Source of the DNA: Prinsepia uniflora
Lineage: Eukaryota; Streptophyta; Magnoliopsida; Rosales; Rosaceae
Direction: 5' to 3'
Length of the DNA stretch: 64,000 nucleotides
Assembly (NCBI GenBank): GCA_032719365.1
Contig: CM064872.1
Location: 45,306,252 to 45,370,251, forward strand
Shown here: piece by piece, positions 1 to 8,269 of the stretch
Position numbering within the stretch: the first letter of the stretch is position 1
How the letters are laid out: every line of letters starts with the position of its first letter
Notes under the pieces: model-generated
Seen by the model: the letters and a program-made list of their open reading frames with translations, nothing else
What the model was told of the DNA's origin: nothing
Databases searched by the model: none
Made by a program: the position numbers and the translations under genes

Positions 1-437
1 CCAAGTAATAGGTCATAATTTGTGCATGTTTTATCCATAATTTAATGCCCTTTTACTTATATTTTGTTAATATTTCATTCTATAAAATTGGAGAAAATAA
101 TATATTTTGTGAGAAATATGTAGATCAAATAGAGCTTGGAATTACGAGAATTTGGGCGAAAGAATCACCTAAATCAGAGTTGAAACGAAGAAGTTATGAA
201 GGAAAGAAGATTGCATTCAATTCCGGATTTTCCTCCCTTTTTAGGTTAATTTCAAGTTCCTTCCACATTTATTCTCCATATTGTATAGGGATTTTAGTCC
301 TATTTCCTTTTGTATTCTTATTTTAATTCCTTTACTTGTAGGAAAGGTTTTAATTGGATTTCTTAATTATTTAGGAAGCCTTTTCCTTATAGAATTTAAT
401 TTAAAACTCCTATTTTTAAGAGGATTACTTATTCTCT

Positions 438-445
438 TATAAATA
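438..445 (+). promoter_or_regulatory. TATA box of the LTR promoter
   Basis: TATAAATA in an AT-rich setting, about 1 kb upstream of the PBS. The related 3' LTR has the same octamer at 52583-52590, in the equivalent place before GAGAGGCTTAGG. Transcription would start about 30 bp downstream; this is inferred from the motif and its conservation only. Confidence 0.55.
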
Positions 446-1323
446 AGGGCATTAGGGTTTATTGTAGGGGAGTTGAATTTACCTTCCTAGGTCCCAAAAC
501 TCTGTCAAAATTCATACTCAGTTTATATACATAGTTAGCCGCATTTTATAATTGTTTTATGCTTTTGGATTCAAGCTTGTGCTAAGGAGGACTTGAGGCT
601 TGGGAGAAGAAGAGTGTTTGAGCCCCTTTTCCTACTCCTTGCTATTCTTTAATATTTGTGTTTATTTATTCTTTTACCATTTTATGTTTCTTATGCATTT
701 AATTATGTTATTCTTTTATTCAATAATGTTTGAGTGGTGTAATTAGAGCAAGGGTTATTTGAAGCCCTAGCCATGTTAGTTCGTGTTTGAATTCTGGCTC
801 TTGATTATGATTGTTATGTATGCCTGGATTTGTTAGATTACTGCGCTTCATGAACTCAATTTATGCTTATAAGTTTATCTACCTTATTTGTGTATAATTG
901 TTGATGTAATTGCTTGACAGATCACCTCGATGTTTGTGTTCACCCTAAAATTTGTAGCATCACGTTTAAGAGGGGGAATCTTATTCGTAATCTAAACTCA
1001 TGGCTTCCTAGGTCTGCTCATCACTTTTCTAGGGACAATGTAGTGTCATTAAATCTTCTTCATTATTCATGCATTATCACGCACCATCGGTAATAGTTGT
1101 TTAAGGGCGGGCACATCACGTTTAAACATGCAATCTAAGAGAAGATAATATGTGTGGGGTGAACCTTAGGCGGACCCCTGCACGGGCACTTAATTCAGAT
1201 ACAAGCAAATTAATCTAATCAAGGAAATCTAACAGAACTATAATTGGTAAAGGTGGATAGAAACCCTAGCTCGACTTAGTTAGTTATTATTAGTTAATTT
1301 ATTTCATTCATAAAACGTAACAA

Positions 1324-1347
1324 CCCCCCCCCCCCCCCCCCCCCCCC
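1324..1347. repeat. Poly-C homopolymer (24 C)
   Basis: An uninterrupted run of 24 C inside the LTR, between ACGTAACAA and AATTGTATTTT. The exact length is likely to be unreliable in any assembly. Confidence 0.95.
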
Positions 1348-1441
1348 AATTGTATTTTAATTAATCCACTTAAGTCAATTAAGTTAAAACAAATTGGATA
1401 TTGTACATCTTTTGTGTTTGATAAAATCTCTATCAAGTTTT

Positions 1442-1459
1442 TGGCGCCGTTGCCGAGGA
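1442..1459 (+). other. Primer-binding site, tRNA-Asp type
   Basis: TGGCGCCGTTGCCGAGGA lies 6 bp after the LTR end (TATCA at 1431-1435). It is complementary, with one mismatch, to the 3' end of plant tRNA-Asp (which ends in CGGCAACGGCGCCA). This PBS is typical of Athila and related Ty3/gypsy elements, and it fixes the orientation as plus and the LTR boundary at 1435. Confidence 0.9.
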
Positions 1460-1566
1460 CTTGTTCCTCGACGGTGTCCATTTTATTTGATTCCTTTGAC
1501 TTAGTGGTTTTTCTTTTTGTTTTGTATATAACCTTTTTTCGTTTCTTTTATTACATGTTTAGGGAC

Positions 1567-2446
1567 ATGGAATTGTGGAATAGCTATTATTCTTCTCAAG
1601 GTTGGGCCTACGAGCCCTATGCAAACGTTCCTTCGGTTCCAAGTCATCAAGGGGGATGGGCATACCCCCAAGATTACATGTACATGTCTGAGCCTTATAA
1701 TCAGCCCTATATGGAGCCATACCACCCGATCTCAAAGAACACTACGGGAAGCCCTCTTAGAAGACAAGGAACTAGAGCACCTTCAACTTAAACTACTTTG
1801 GAAACCTGATTGGGATGATGAGGATAATGATGTTTATGTCTCCTTGCCACCCACGGACAGTACCAATGAATGCACCTTGGGTCATGCTCTTGATGTTCAT
1901 GAAATAGAACCAAACCCGCAAGCATTGCACCAAGTTTTAGCCGAGGTTCCTGAAATTCCAGCACCTATCCTTGAGGTCCCTAAAATTACACCACCTATCC
2001 TTGCTGCCTCAACTCCTCAAACACCTCTTATCCTTACTTTTCCCGGGCCTTTATTATCCTTATCTTCACCATTTAAGTTCCTTACTCAACTTAGGTGATT
2101 TGGTGAGAAATTTGATGTTGTGCCTAATGGTTTGGGCAGGTTTAATGGTCCTTGTAGGAGGCAAGACGAAGGAAGTATCAAGATGGTGGTATGCACCTTT
2201 GAGACATTTAGCTCCACCCGAGGCTCAAGGCCACGACCCAAGCTGCCCAAAGCTCCTCCATGGCCCCCACACGTCGATCTTTATGCTTACTTGTCTATTG
2301 GGATCATGCAGTTTTTACTTACATTCAAATCTTTATTGTACTTGTTCCCTGAAATGTTAAAGTCTAGGAAGTGGGTTTCTACTTGTAGAACTAATCAATT
2401 CATTTATGTTGCAGGCAAGATACCACTAAAGGAGGGCCTGGTTTGA
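1567..2446 (+). pseudogene. Decayed internal ORF of the non-autonomous Athila-like element
   Basis: An ATG at 1567 opens a frame rich in Tyr, Pro and Trp (MELWNSYYSSQGWAYEPYAN...). It leaves frame around 1730-1790 and continues in another frame with an acidic then Pro-rich stretch (KPDWDDEDNDVYVSLPPTD, later EVPEIPAPILEVPKITPPIL) to about 2095. A third frame continues from 2120 to 2446. At least two frameshifts are needed, so it is not functional. No zinc knuckle, protease, RT or integrase motif is visible. Its place directly after the PBS suggests a gag-leader product, but I do not recognise the family. Confidence 0.5.
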
Positions 2447-3773
2447 AGCCCCTCAAGTACCTCTTAGACCGCAAGCATCCTAGGTGCTCAACCTTGCCCT
2501 GGTTTGTTCCCTCTTTCATATGGACGTTTTTTACCTTCTAACTCTTGATTTTGTCCTCCTTTTATGCTCAAAACGTTGAGGAAAATGTTTCATTTAGGTT
2601 TGGGGGTATTGGACTTAAGTTTAGGGGTACACAACTCAGTTTCTGTTTTGAAATGCATGCTGTTTTTTTATTTTTTGTTCTGTTTTCTTTTCTGTTTTTT
2701 GTTTTGTGATGCTAGTTTTTATGCCTAAACAAGTTAATATGAATGTATAGAACGTGAGAATTGCTTGTACTTACTAAGAATCATTGCCATTGCCATTGAA
2801 TTCACACATGCACTTCACAATACCATAATGAAGTGATTAAGAAACCAAGACAATTGAATTTGAGCATACTTAGAAAATTAGTGGAGACTACCATTGTGAG
2901 ATCTTTGAGCTTGATTTCCTTTCTTTCTGAGTGATCTACTTGTTTCTACTCTTAAACACTCATCACTTTGTTCTTAATTGCATGATCTCTTTCTATTTGC
3001 ATTGATGTTTAAAGAACGATATCTATTGGATGCTCTTGATTTGATGTATGATTGTTTATGAGATGTGATATAGACTATGTGTGTTTTAACTCCTAAAGGC
3101 CCTTCTTTTCCTCATCCAAATTGCATGCTCCCTAAGCCTCTTTGAAGCCAAACACTTAGCCGTTTTGTTCTTCACCTACAATACGACCTAACCAAGTTTT
3201 GAACTGTTCAAAATGGCTACACCCTATAATCTAAACTTGTGTCAAGGTTGCATCAAATGAGATTCATGGTGAGGAGGAAATATGTTGATGTTTTGTGCTA
3301 CTTATACTCATGTGATAGAAGTATGCTTGGACAAAAAAGATCGCTCGTTTATTTTTAAATTGAGGAAGTTATTGCATGATCTTGGCTCGGCTCATATAAA
3401 AAAAAATGTATCATGTTCATTAGTGAAAAGAAATTAAAATAAAAAAGAGAAAAAAAAATAAATAAAAATTGTGAAAAAAAGAGAAAAGAAAACAAGAGTG
3501 TAATGAACTTTGAGTTGAGTCAAGTGAGCCAAGTACCTCAATTAGAGCATTTTTGGGAGCTTAAGCACAGTTTTATCATCTATTACTCAAGGTCTGAGTC
3601 ATGACTTCTCATGCCTTGATGCGTTTTAGGTTCTTTGAATTCCAACTTTTCTTTCTCAAACCAAGAACCTAGCCCCATTACAACCCTTGAATGAAGACCT
3701 ATTGATCTTGTGAATGGTTATGCAAAGGATTAAGGTACGTATCTCTGTTCTTAAACTTCAATTCCTTCGTGAG
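2447..3773 (+). other. Non-coding 3' interior of the same element
   Basis: No ORF of note. A purine-rich tract with GGTTTGGGGGTATTGG lies near 2597-2612, and an A-rich stretch covers about 3405-3495. The composition and phrases (for example the sequence around AAGACCTATTGATCTTGTGAATGG) resemble the 3' untranslated part of the Athila-like elements at 41300-42600 and, inverted, 15124-15789. It is cut off at 3774 by the Cassandra element. Confidence 0.55.
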
Positions 3774-4364
3774 ATCATGGAATTGTACCAACCTCAACTC
3801 GCTTAACTTTGGGGTTCCAATCCCCCGCAAATCCACTTGAGCTCCCAAAAGGCCTAGTGGTAGATAGGTGTGTGCCTACACATTTAAGGCACACCACCAT
3901 CCTCTCCTAGACCATTCCCCCTCACAGGAATGTGGGATTGTACACCGCTCTCTCTAGGAGACGGGTCTTACAATCCACCTCCCTTAGGGCCCATCGTCCT
4001 TGCTGGCACACTTCCCGGTCGAGGTCTGGCTCTGATACCAAAGTGTCAGGACCCGACCCTCCTCGGTCAGGACCCGACTCATCTAGCACCATATTGTCCG
4101 CTTTGGGCCTCGCCCTCATGGTTTTGTTTTCGGGAGCTCATGGTGTAACTTCCCGAGGGGTCACCCATCATGGAATTGCACCAGCCTCAACTCGCTTAAC
4201 TTTGGGGTTCCAATCCCCCCAAAGCCACTTGAGCTCCCAAAAGGCCTAGTGCTAGATAGGTGTGTGCCTACAGTTTTAAGGCACACCACCATCCTTTCCC
4301 AGACCATTCCCCCTCGCAGGAATGTGGGATTGTTCACCGTTCCCTCCAGGACACGAGTCTTACA
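3774..4364 (-). mobile_element. Cassandra-type TRIM element, 3' LTR truncated
   Basis: A terminal-repeat retrotransposon in miniature. The 5' LTR (minus) is 4044-4364, running TGTAAGACTCGTG...GGGTCCTGACA. It is followed by an initiator tRNA-Met PBS (4027-4040), an interior of only 71 bp (3973-4043), a purine tract (TAAGGGAGGTGGAT) and a 3' LTR (3774-3972) cut short inside the 5S-like C box. Both LTRs contain 5S-rRNA-derived sequence: the A box region (complement at 4186-4203) and the C box GATGGGTGACC (complement near 4149-4172). LTR-encoded 5S sequence and the lack of any coding capacity are the defining marks of Cassandra elements. Confidence 0.85.
4027..4040 (-). other. Primer-binding site, initiator tRNA-Met
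   Basis: On minus this reads TGGTATCAGAGCCA, the complement of the initiator tRNA-Met 3' end. It lies 3 bp after the 5' LTR of the Cassandra element and sets its orientation. Confidence 0.92.
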
Positions 4365-5653
4365 TCTCATCCCAACCATTCATCTCTACCCTCCCCCTCT
4401 CATCTTCACCGTCCATCTTTATCCCTCTCTATCTGATTATAATCATCAAACATTATCTCCCTTATTCATCTCCTAAAACTGTGCACGACATCTCCATCTC
4501 CCTTCTCACTTTTCTTCAACCATGAACACCCAAACACACACCTCACCACCATAATCATTTATATGTTCTAGTGAGGACCGAGAGAGACTAGGAAGGAATG
4601 GTGATGGACGACTGGCCACGGCGGGGGAAAGTCGTAAACTGCGAGGTAAGGTGAGTTTGAATTTTTGAATACGAGTTTAAGGGTTTTCGTTTTGTTCTAA
4701 AGATTGGGTTATGTTTCTGGTGGTCTTGTGAGTCAAATGGAATTGATTTCGAAGGCTAGGACAACTGGAGTCGACGACAGAAGCTAGTTGTAGGTGGCCG
4801 GTTCGTTCTTCCATCTTGGAGGAACTTTTTTAACGCGTTTTCATGTTTTTAATGGCTAGATCAATTGGGTTTGATGTTAGGAACCTATAGGAATGAAAAA
4901 TGGATAGAAATGAATAAAAAATGAGTGAAATGGAGCCTTGGACCAGTCCAAACCAGTCTGGTTCGGTTCAGACCAGTGAACCTGGTCAGCTGAAGGTAGG
5001 AGACAATGTATAGTGCTGGTGCGTGGGCTTCATGCACAGCCCCTTTGGCGGCCCATGAGGGCGCGTGGGGAGTCTTTTGGGGATAACTTCAACATGTGAA
5101 TTAATCCATTCGATGTAACAAACATTTTTGGACTGTTTTCGTGTCGATCGGACACCGTCTCGATATTGTTCGGGACGTCCAAAGGTTTTGGAACATGTTT
5201 AAAAATAGTTAAAAATTCGAGGAAATTACAGGGCTTCAATGAGAAGTTAATAAGGTGGATAGTAACCCTCTATGATGATGATTTGGATGTTAGTGATTTA
5301 CAAGATTTCACGCATTTCGAGGCGATTTACGTGTTTGCACGTAAATCGAGGTTTACAGTTTTTCACTGATTATACGTGTTTATGGTTTTGGAAATGATTT
5401 AATTAAATGGTTTTGGATTTGAAAATGTAAAATCGAGCATAAGACCCATTTGTTTTGGAAACCCTCGGACTCGAAGTCCCTTTTAGCCGTGTTATCGGGC
5501 CAGGGGTCCAATTGATTCGTGAGCTGATTTCGGATTTGGAAATATAGAATCGGGCACGAGACCCATTTGATTTACGAAATCTCGTACTTAAAGTCCATTT
5601 GATTTAACAAGGCATTGGGCCAGAGGGCCAGTTGGTTTACGTATCGGGCTCGA

Positions 5654-5982
5654 TGTAAGACCCGTGTCTTGGAGGGAATGGTGAACGATCCCACATTCCT
5701 GCGAGGGGAATGGTCTGGGAGAGGAGTGGTGGTGTGCCTTAAAGGTGTAGGCACACACCTATCTAGCACGAGGCCTTTTGGGAGCTCAGTGGCTTTGGGG
5801 GGATTGGAACCCCAAAGTTAAGTGAGTTGAGGCTGGTGTAATTCCATGATGGGTGACCCCCTGGGAAGTTGCACTGTGAGTTCCTGAAAACAAAACCGTG
5901 AGGACAAGAGCAAGGAGGCCCAAAACGGACAATATCGTGCTAGATGAGTCGGTTCTTGACCTAGGAGGGTTGGGTCCTGACA
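5654..5982 (+). mobile_element. Cassandra-type solo LTR with TSD
   Basis: A 329-bp LTR, TGTAAGACCCGTG...TTGGGTCCTGACA, with no internal domain. It is flanked by CTCGA (5649-5653) and CTCCA (5983-5987), a 5-bp TSD with one mismatch. The second copy of this junction at 6825-6832 still reads CTCGA, which confirms the original target. It shares its sequence and 5S-like core with the LTRs at 3774-4364. It is a solo LTR left by recombination, inserted into the LTR-A copy. Confidence 0.88.
5815..5869 (+). promoter_or_regulatory. 5S-rRNA-derived internal Pol III promoter core
   Basis: AAGTTAAGTGAGTTGAGG (5815-5832) matches the 5S A box (AGTTAAGCGTGCTTGGGC), and GATGGGTGACCCCCTGGGAA (5848-5867) matches the C box with a single substitution (CTCC to CCCC). 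The spacing is as in 5S rRNA. The A box is weaker than the C box. This is the known hallmark of Cassandra LTRs; whether it still recruits TFIIIA/Pol III is not shown. Confidence 0.8.
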
Positions 5983-7550
5983 CTCCAGGCCCAGTTGACT
6001 TACGTATCAGGCTCGAGGCCTAGTTGATTTGAGTATTGGGCTCAAGGCCCAGTTGATTTACGAATCAAGCACGAGGTCCATTTGGTTTAAGATATCGGGC
6101 ACGAGGCCCATTTGGTTTACGAATCGGGCTTAAGGCCTAGTTACGGTTTACGGTTGTGATTTTCGAGTCGGGGACCCATAAATTGATTTCTGGCTCATGA
6201 CGATTTATGGGGACCGGACATGAACCCTTGAAAGGTTTTGAGAATGATTTCAAAATGGTTTTTCATATATCATCCTTATATATTATGGATTGTCTCCTCC
6301 GGGGAGGGTCGTTGGCCGAGGTGAACCCCAGAGTAGTCACAGAGCACTAACTGAATGGGGTCGCCCCCGTTGGGTTCCTTACTCTCAAGAAGGCTATTAT
6401 GAATTATAACCCCCAGAGAAGGTCATTGATCTGCGGACATTAACCTGGGTGGACCCTGGGGAGACTTGGGATTTGAGACCCCGAATAGCAAGCACGTAGC
6501 TTTAGATACCGTGACAGGATTGGTTATATGATATATGACAAACATGATTTCTTGGATTTACGAAATTGTGTTTTGAGAACTATAAATGTATTTGGGCTGA
6601 GTTCCCACATATGTTTTGATATGATTGTGGATTTGTGTAAATGGATTTGGACAGGGGCCCGTATGACTTGAATTTACGGAACTTGGGGCTGAGACCCTAT
6701 AATGATATACGGAAGTTGCACAGTGAGCTCCTGAAAACAAAATCGTGAGGACAAGAGCAAGGAGGCCCAAAACGAACAATATCGTGCTAGATGAGTAGGG
6801 TCTTGACCGAGGAGGGTTGGGTCCTGACACTCGAGGCCCAGTTGACTTACGTATCGGGCTCGAGGCCTAGTTGATTTGAGTATTGGGCTCGAGGCCCAGT
6901 TGACTTACGAATCGGGCACGAGGCCTATTTGGTTTACGATATCAGGCATGAGGTCCATTTGGTTTACGAATCGGGCTTAAGGCCTAGTTACGGTTTACGG
7001 TTGTGATTTCAGGTCGGGGACCCATAAATGGATTTCTGGCTCATGACGGTTTATGGGGACCGGACATGAACCCTTGAAAGGTTTTGAGAATGATTTCAAA
7101 ATGGTTTTTCATATACCATCCTTATATATTATGGATTGTCTCCTCCGGGGAGGGTCGTTGGCCTGGGTGGACCCCGGAGTAGTTATAGAGCACTAACTGA
7201 CTGGGGTCGCCCCCGTTGGGTTCCTTACTCTCAAGAAGGCTATTATGGATTATAACCCCCAGGGAGGGCCATTGATCTGCGGATATTGACCTGGGTGGAC
7301 CCTGGGGAGACTTGGGATTTGAGACCTCGAATAGCAAGCGCGTAGCTTTAGATACCGTGACAGGATTGGTTATATGATATATGACAAAAATGATTTCTTG
7401 GATTTACGAAATTGTGTTTTGAGAATAATAAATGGATTTGAGCTGAGTTCCCACATATGTTTTGATATGATTGTGGATTTGTGTAAATGGATTTGGGCAG
7501 GGGCCCGTATGACTTGAATTTACGGAACTTGGGGCTGAGACCCTATTAAT
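5864..7550 (+). repeat. Tandem duplication, 847-bp unit, two copies
   Basis: Unit 1 (5864-6710) and unit 2 (6711 to about 7550) are nearly identical. Each starts at GGAAGTTGCAC within the Cassandra C box, carries the 3' third of that LTR, then the GGGCCY-rich part of LTR-A, and ends in GAGACCCTAT. Unit 2 therefore holds a headless Cassandra fragment (6711-6827). The left breakpoint lies inside the 5S-like C box. Confidence 0.88.
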
Positions 7551-7883
7551 GGTTATTGAAACATATGTGGATTGACAAATGGTTTTCCTATGCATGCATG
7601 CTTTTTAGTGAAGGGCATAGAGGTCTTTTATGAAATGTATTTTATGAACTTATTGTTTTTCGTCCACTCACGGTCTTTCCTGTTTTTCAATGCCCTTCAG
7701 GTTGATTACGGATGCGGACTGTAGTAGAGACCTAGACATCACACTCCTCCACCGGATCCTGGCGTGCTCTAGAAGCCAGTCGAGCTAAAGGTTTTCATTT
7801 ATTCCCTTGTCTGACACTTCGTGTCAAACGGGAACATGACACATCCTGTGTTAATCCCGGGGGGATTGGGATGGTTCGTGTCA

Positions 7884-8264
7884 TGAAGTATTAGGCCCTA
7901 AAACATAAGAAGTATTCGAAATTCAAAATGTAAAACACTTGGAGATTGAATTTAACATTACAAATATTAGAAGAAATAAGCCATCCCAAGATTTAATTTA
8001 AGAGTTTAGGTGAAAAGGAAATTGTTACACTTTTGGAAACCAAGAACTGCGTGCTAACATCAATAGTGGGTGAAAGATGAATTGTTATTCACAAGGTTCT
8101 CTGAATAGCATACCGAAACTTGCAAAGATGGGAGAAAGAAGGAACTCAGCTTTAAAATCACTTGTTAATTCAATGGAAGGTGGCTAGGTTTTCTTTCAAA
8201 TGATAGTTTATGAAATAATGGGTGATAACCCTCAAAGTGATAAAAACATCCCTTGATACATGGT
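7884..8264 (-). mobile_element. Outer part of the LTR of a minus-strand Athila-like element
   Basis: AT-rich, ORF-free sequence between two LTR-A copies. It is continuous with 11138-11857 and 14917-15123 once the two solo LTRs and their TSDs are removed, so it is read as the distal part of the LTR whose start lies at 15123 on minus. Its left limit is not defined because no matching TSD is seen. Confidence 0.45.
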
Positions 8265-8269
8265 TACAA

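Larger units (their letters stand above)
1..1435 (+). mobile_element. 5' LTR (left end outside window) of an Athila-like Ty3/gypsy element
   Basis: This LTR runs off the left edge and ends in TATCA just before a tRNA-Asp primer-binding site. Bases about 90-130 resemble the LTRs at 28846 and 51833 (GAGAAAATAATATATTTTG region), so it belongs to the same broad Athila-like group. It carries a TATAAATA box at 438-445, followed by a T-rich leader, matching TATAAATA at 52583-52590 in the other LTR. A run of 24 C lies near its 3' end. No coding capacity is seen. The Athila assignment rests on the PBS type and on similarity to the gag-bearing element at 28846-53380. Confidence 0.75.
4365..7883 (+). 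mobile_element. Truncated LTR-A copy (5' part missing), interrupted and duplicated
   Basis: The body and 3' end of an LTR-A copy. It has the pyrimidine-rich leader, a splice-donor-like GAGGTAAGG at about 4644, the phrase TTTCGTGTCGATCGGACACCGTCTCG, and repeated GGCTCGAGGCCCAGTTG units. It also has TCTCCTCCGGGGAGG, GCCCTTCAGGTTGAT at 7693-7707 and the LTR end GGGATGGTTCGTGTCA at 7868-7883. The first 400 bp or so (TGTRACGACCC...) are absent; the Cassandra element abuts the break. A Cassandra solo LTR is inserted at 5654-5982 and an 847-bp segment is tandemly doubled. No coding sequence is seen. Confidence 0.75.

Noticed and set aside
45..326. 93-codon frame at the start of the window.
   Set aside because: It lies wholly within an AT-rich LTR, with no similarity to a known domain, and is disrupted in the related LTRs.
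5780..5880. A possible genuine 5S rRNA gene.
   Set aside because: Only the internal promoter boxes match well; the 5' third does not, and the sequence is bounded by LTR ends with a TSD. It is a Cassandra LTR.
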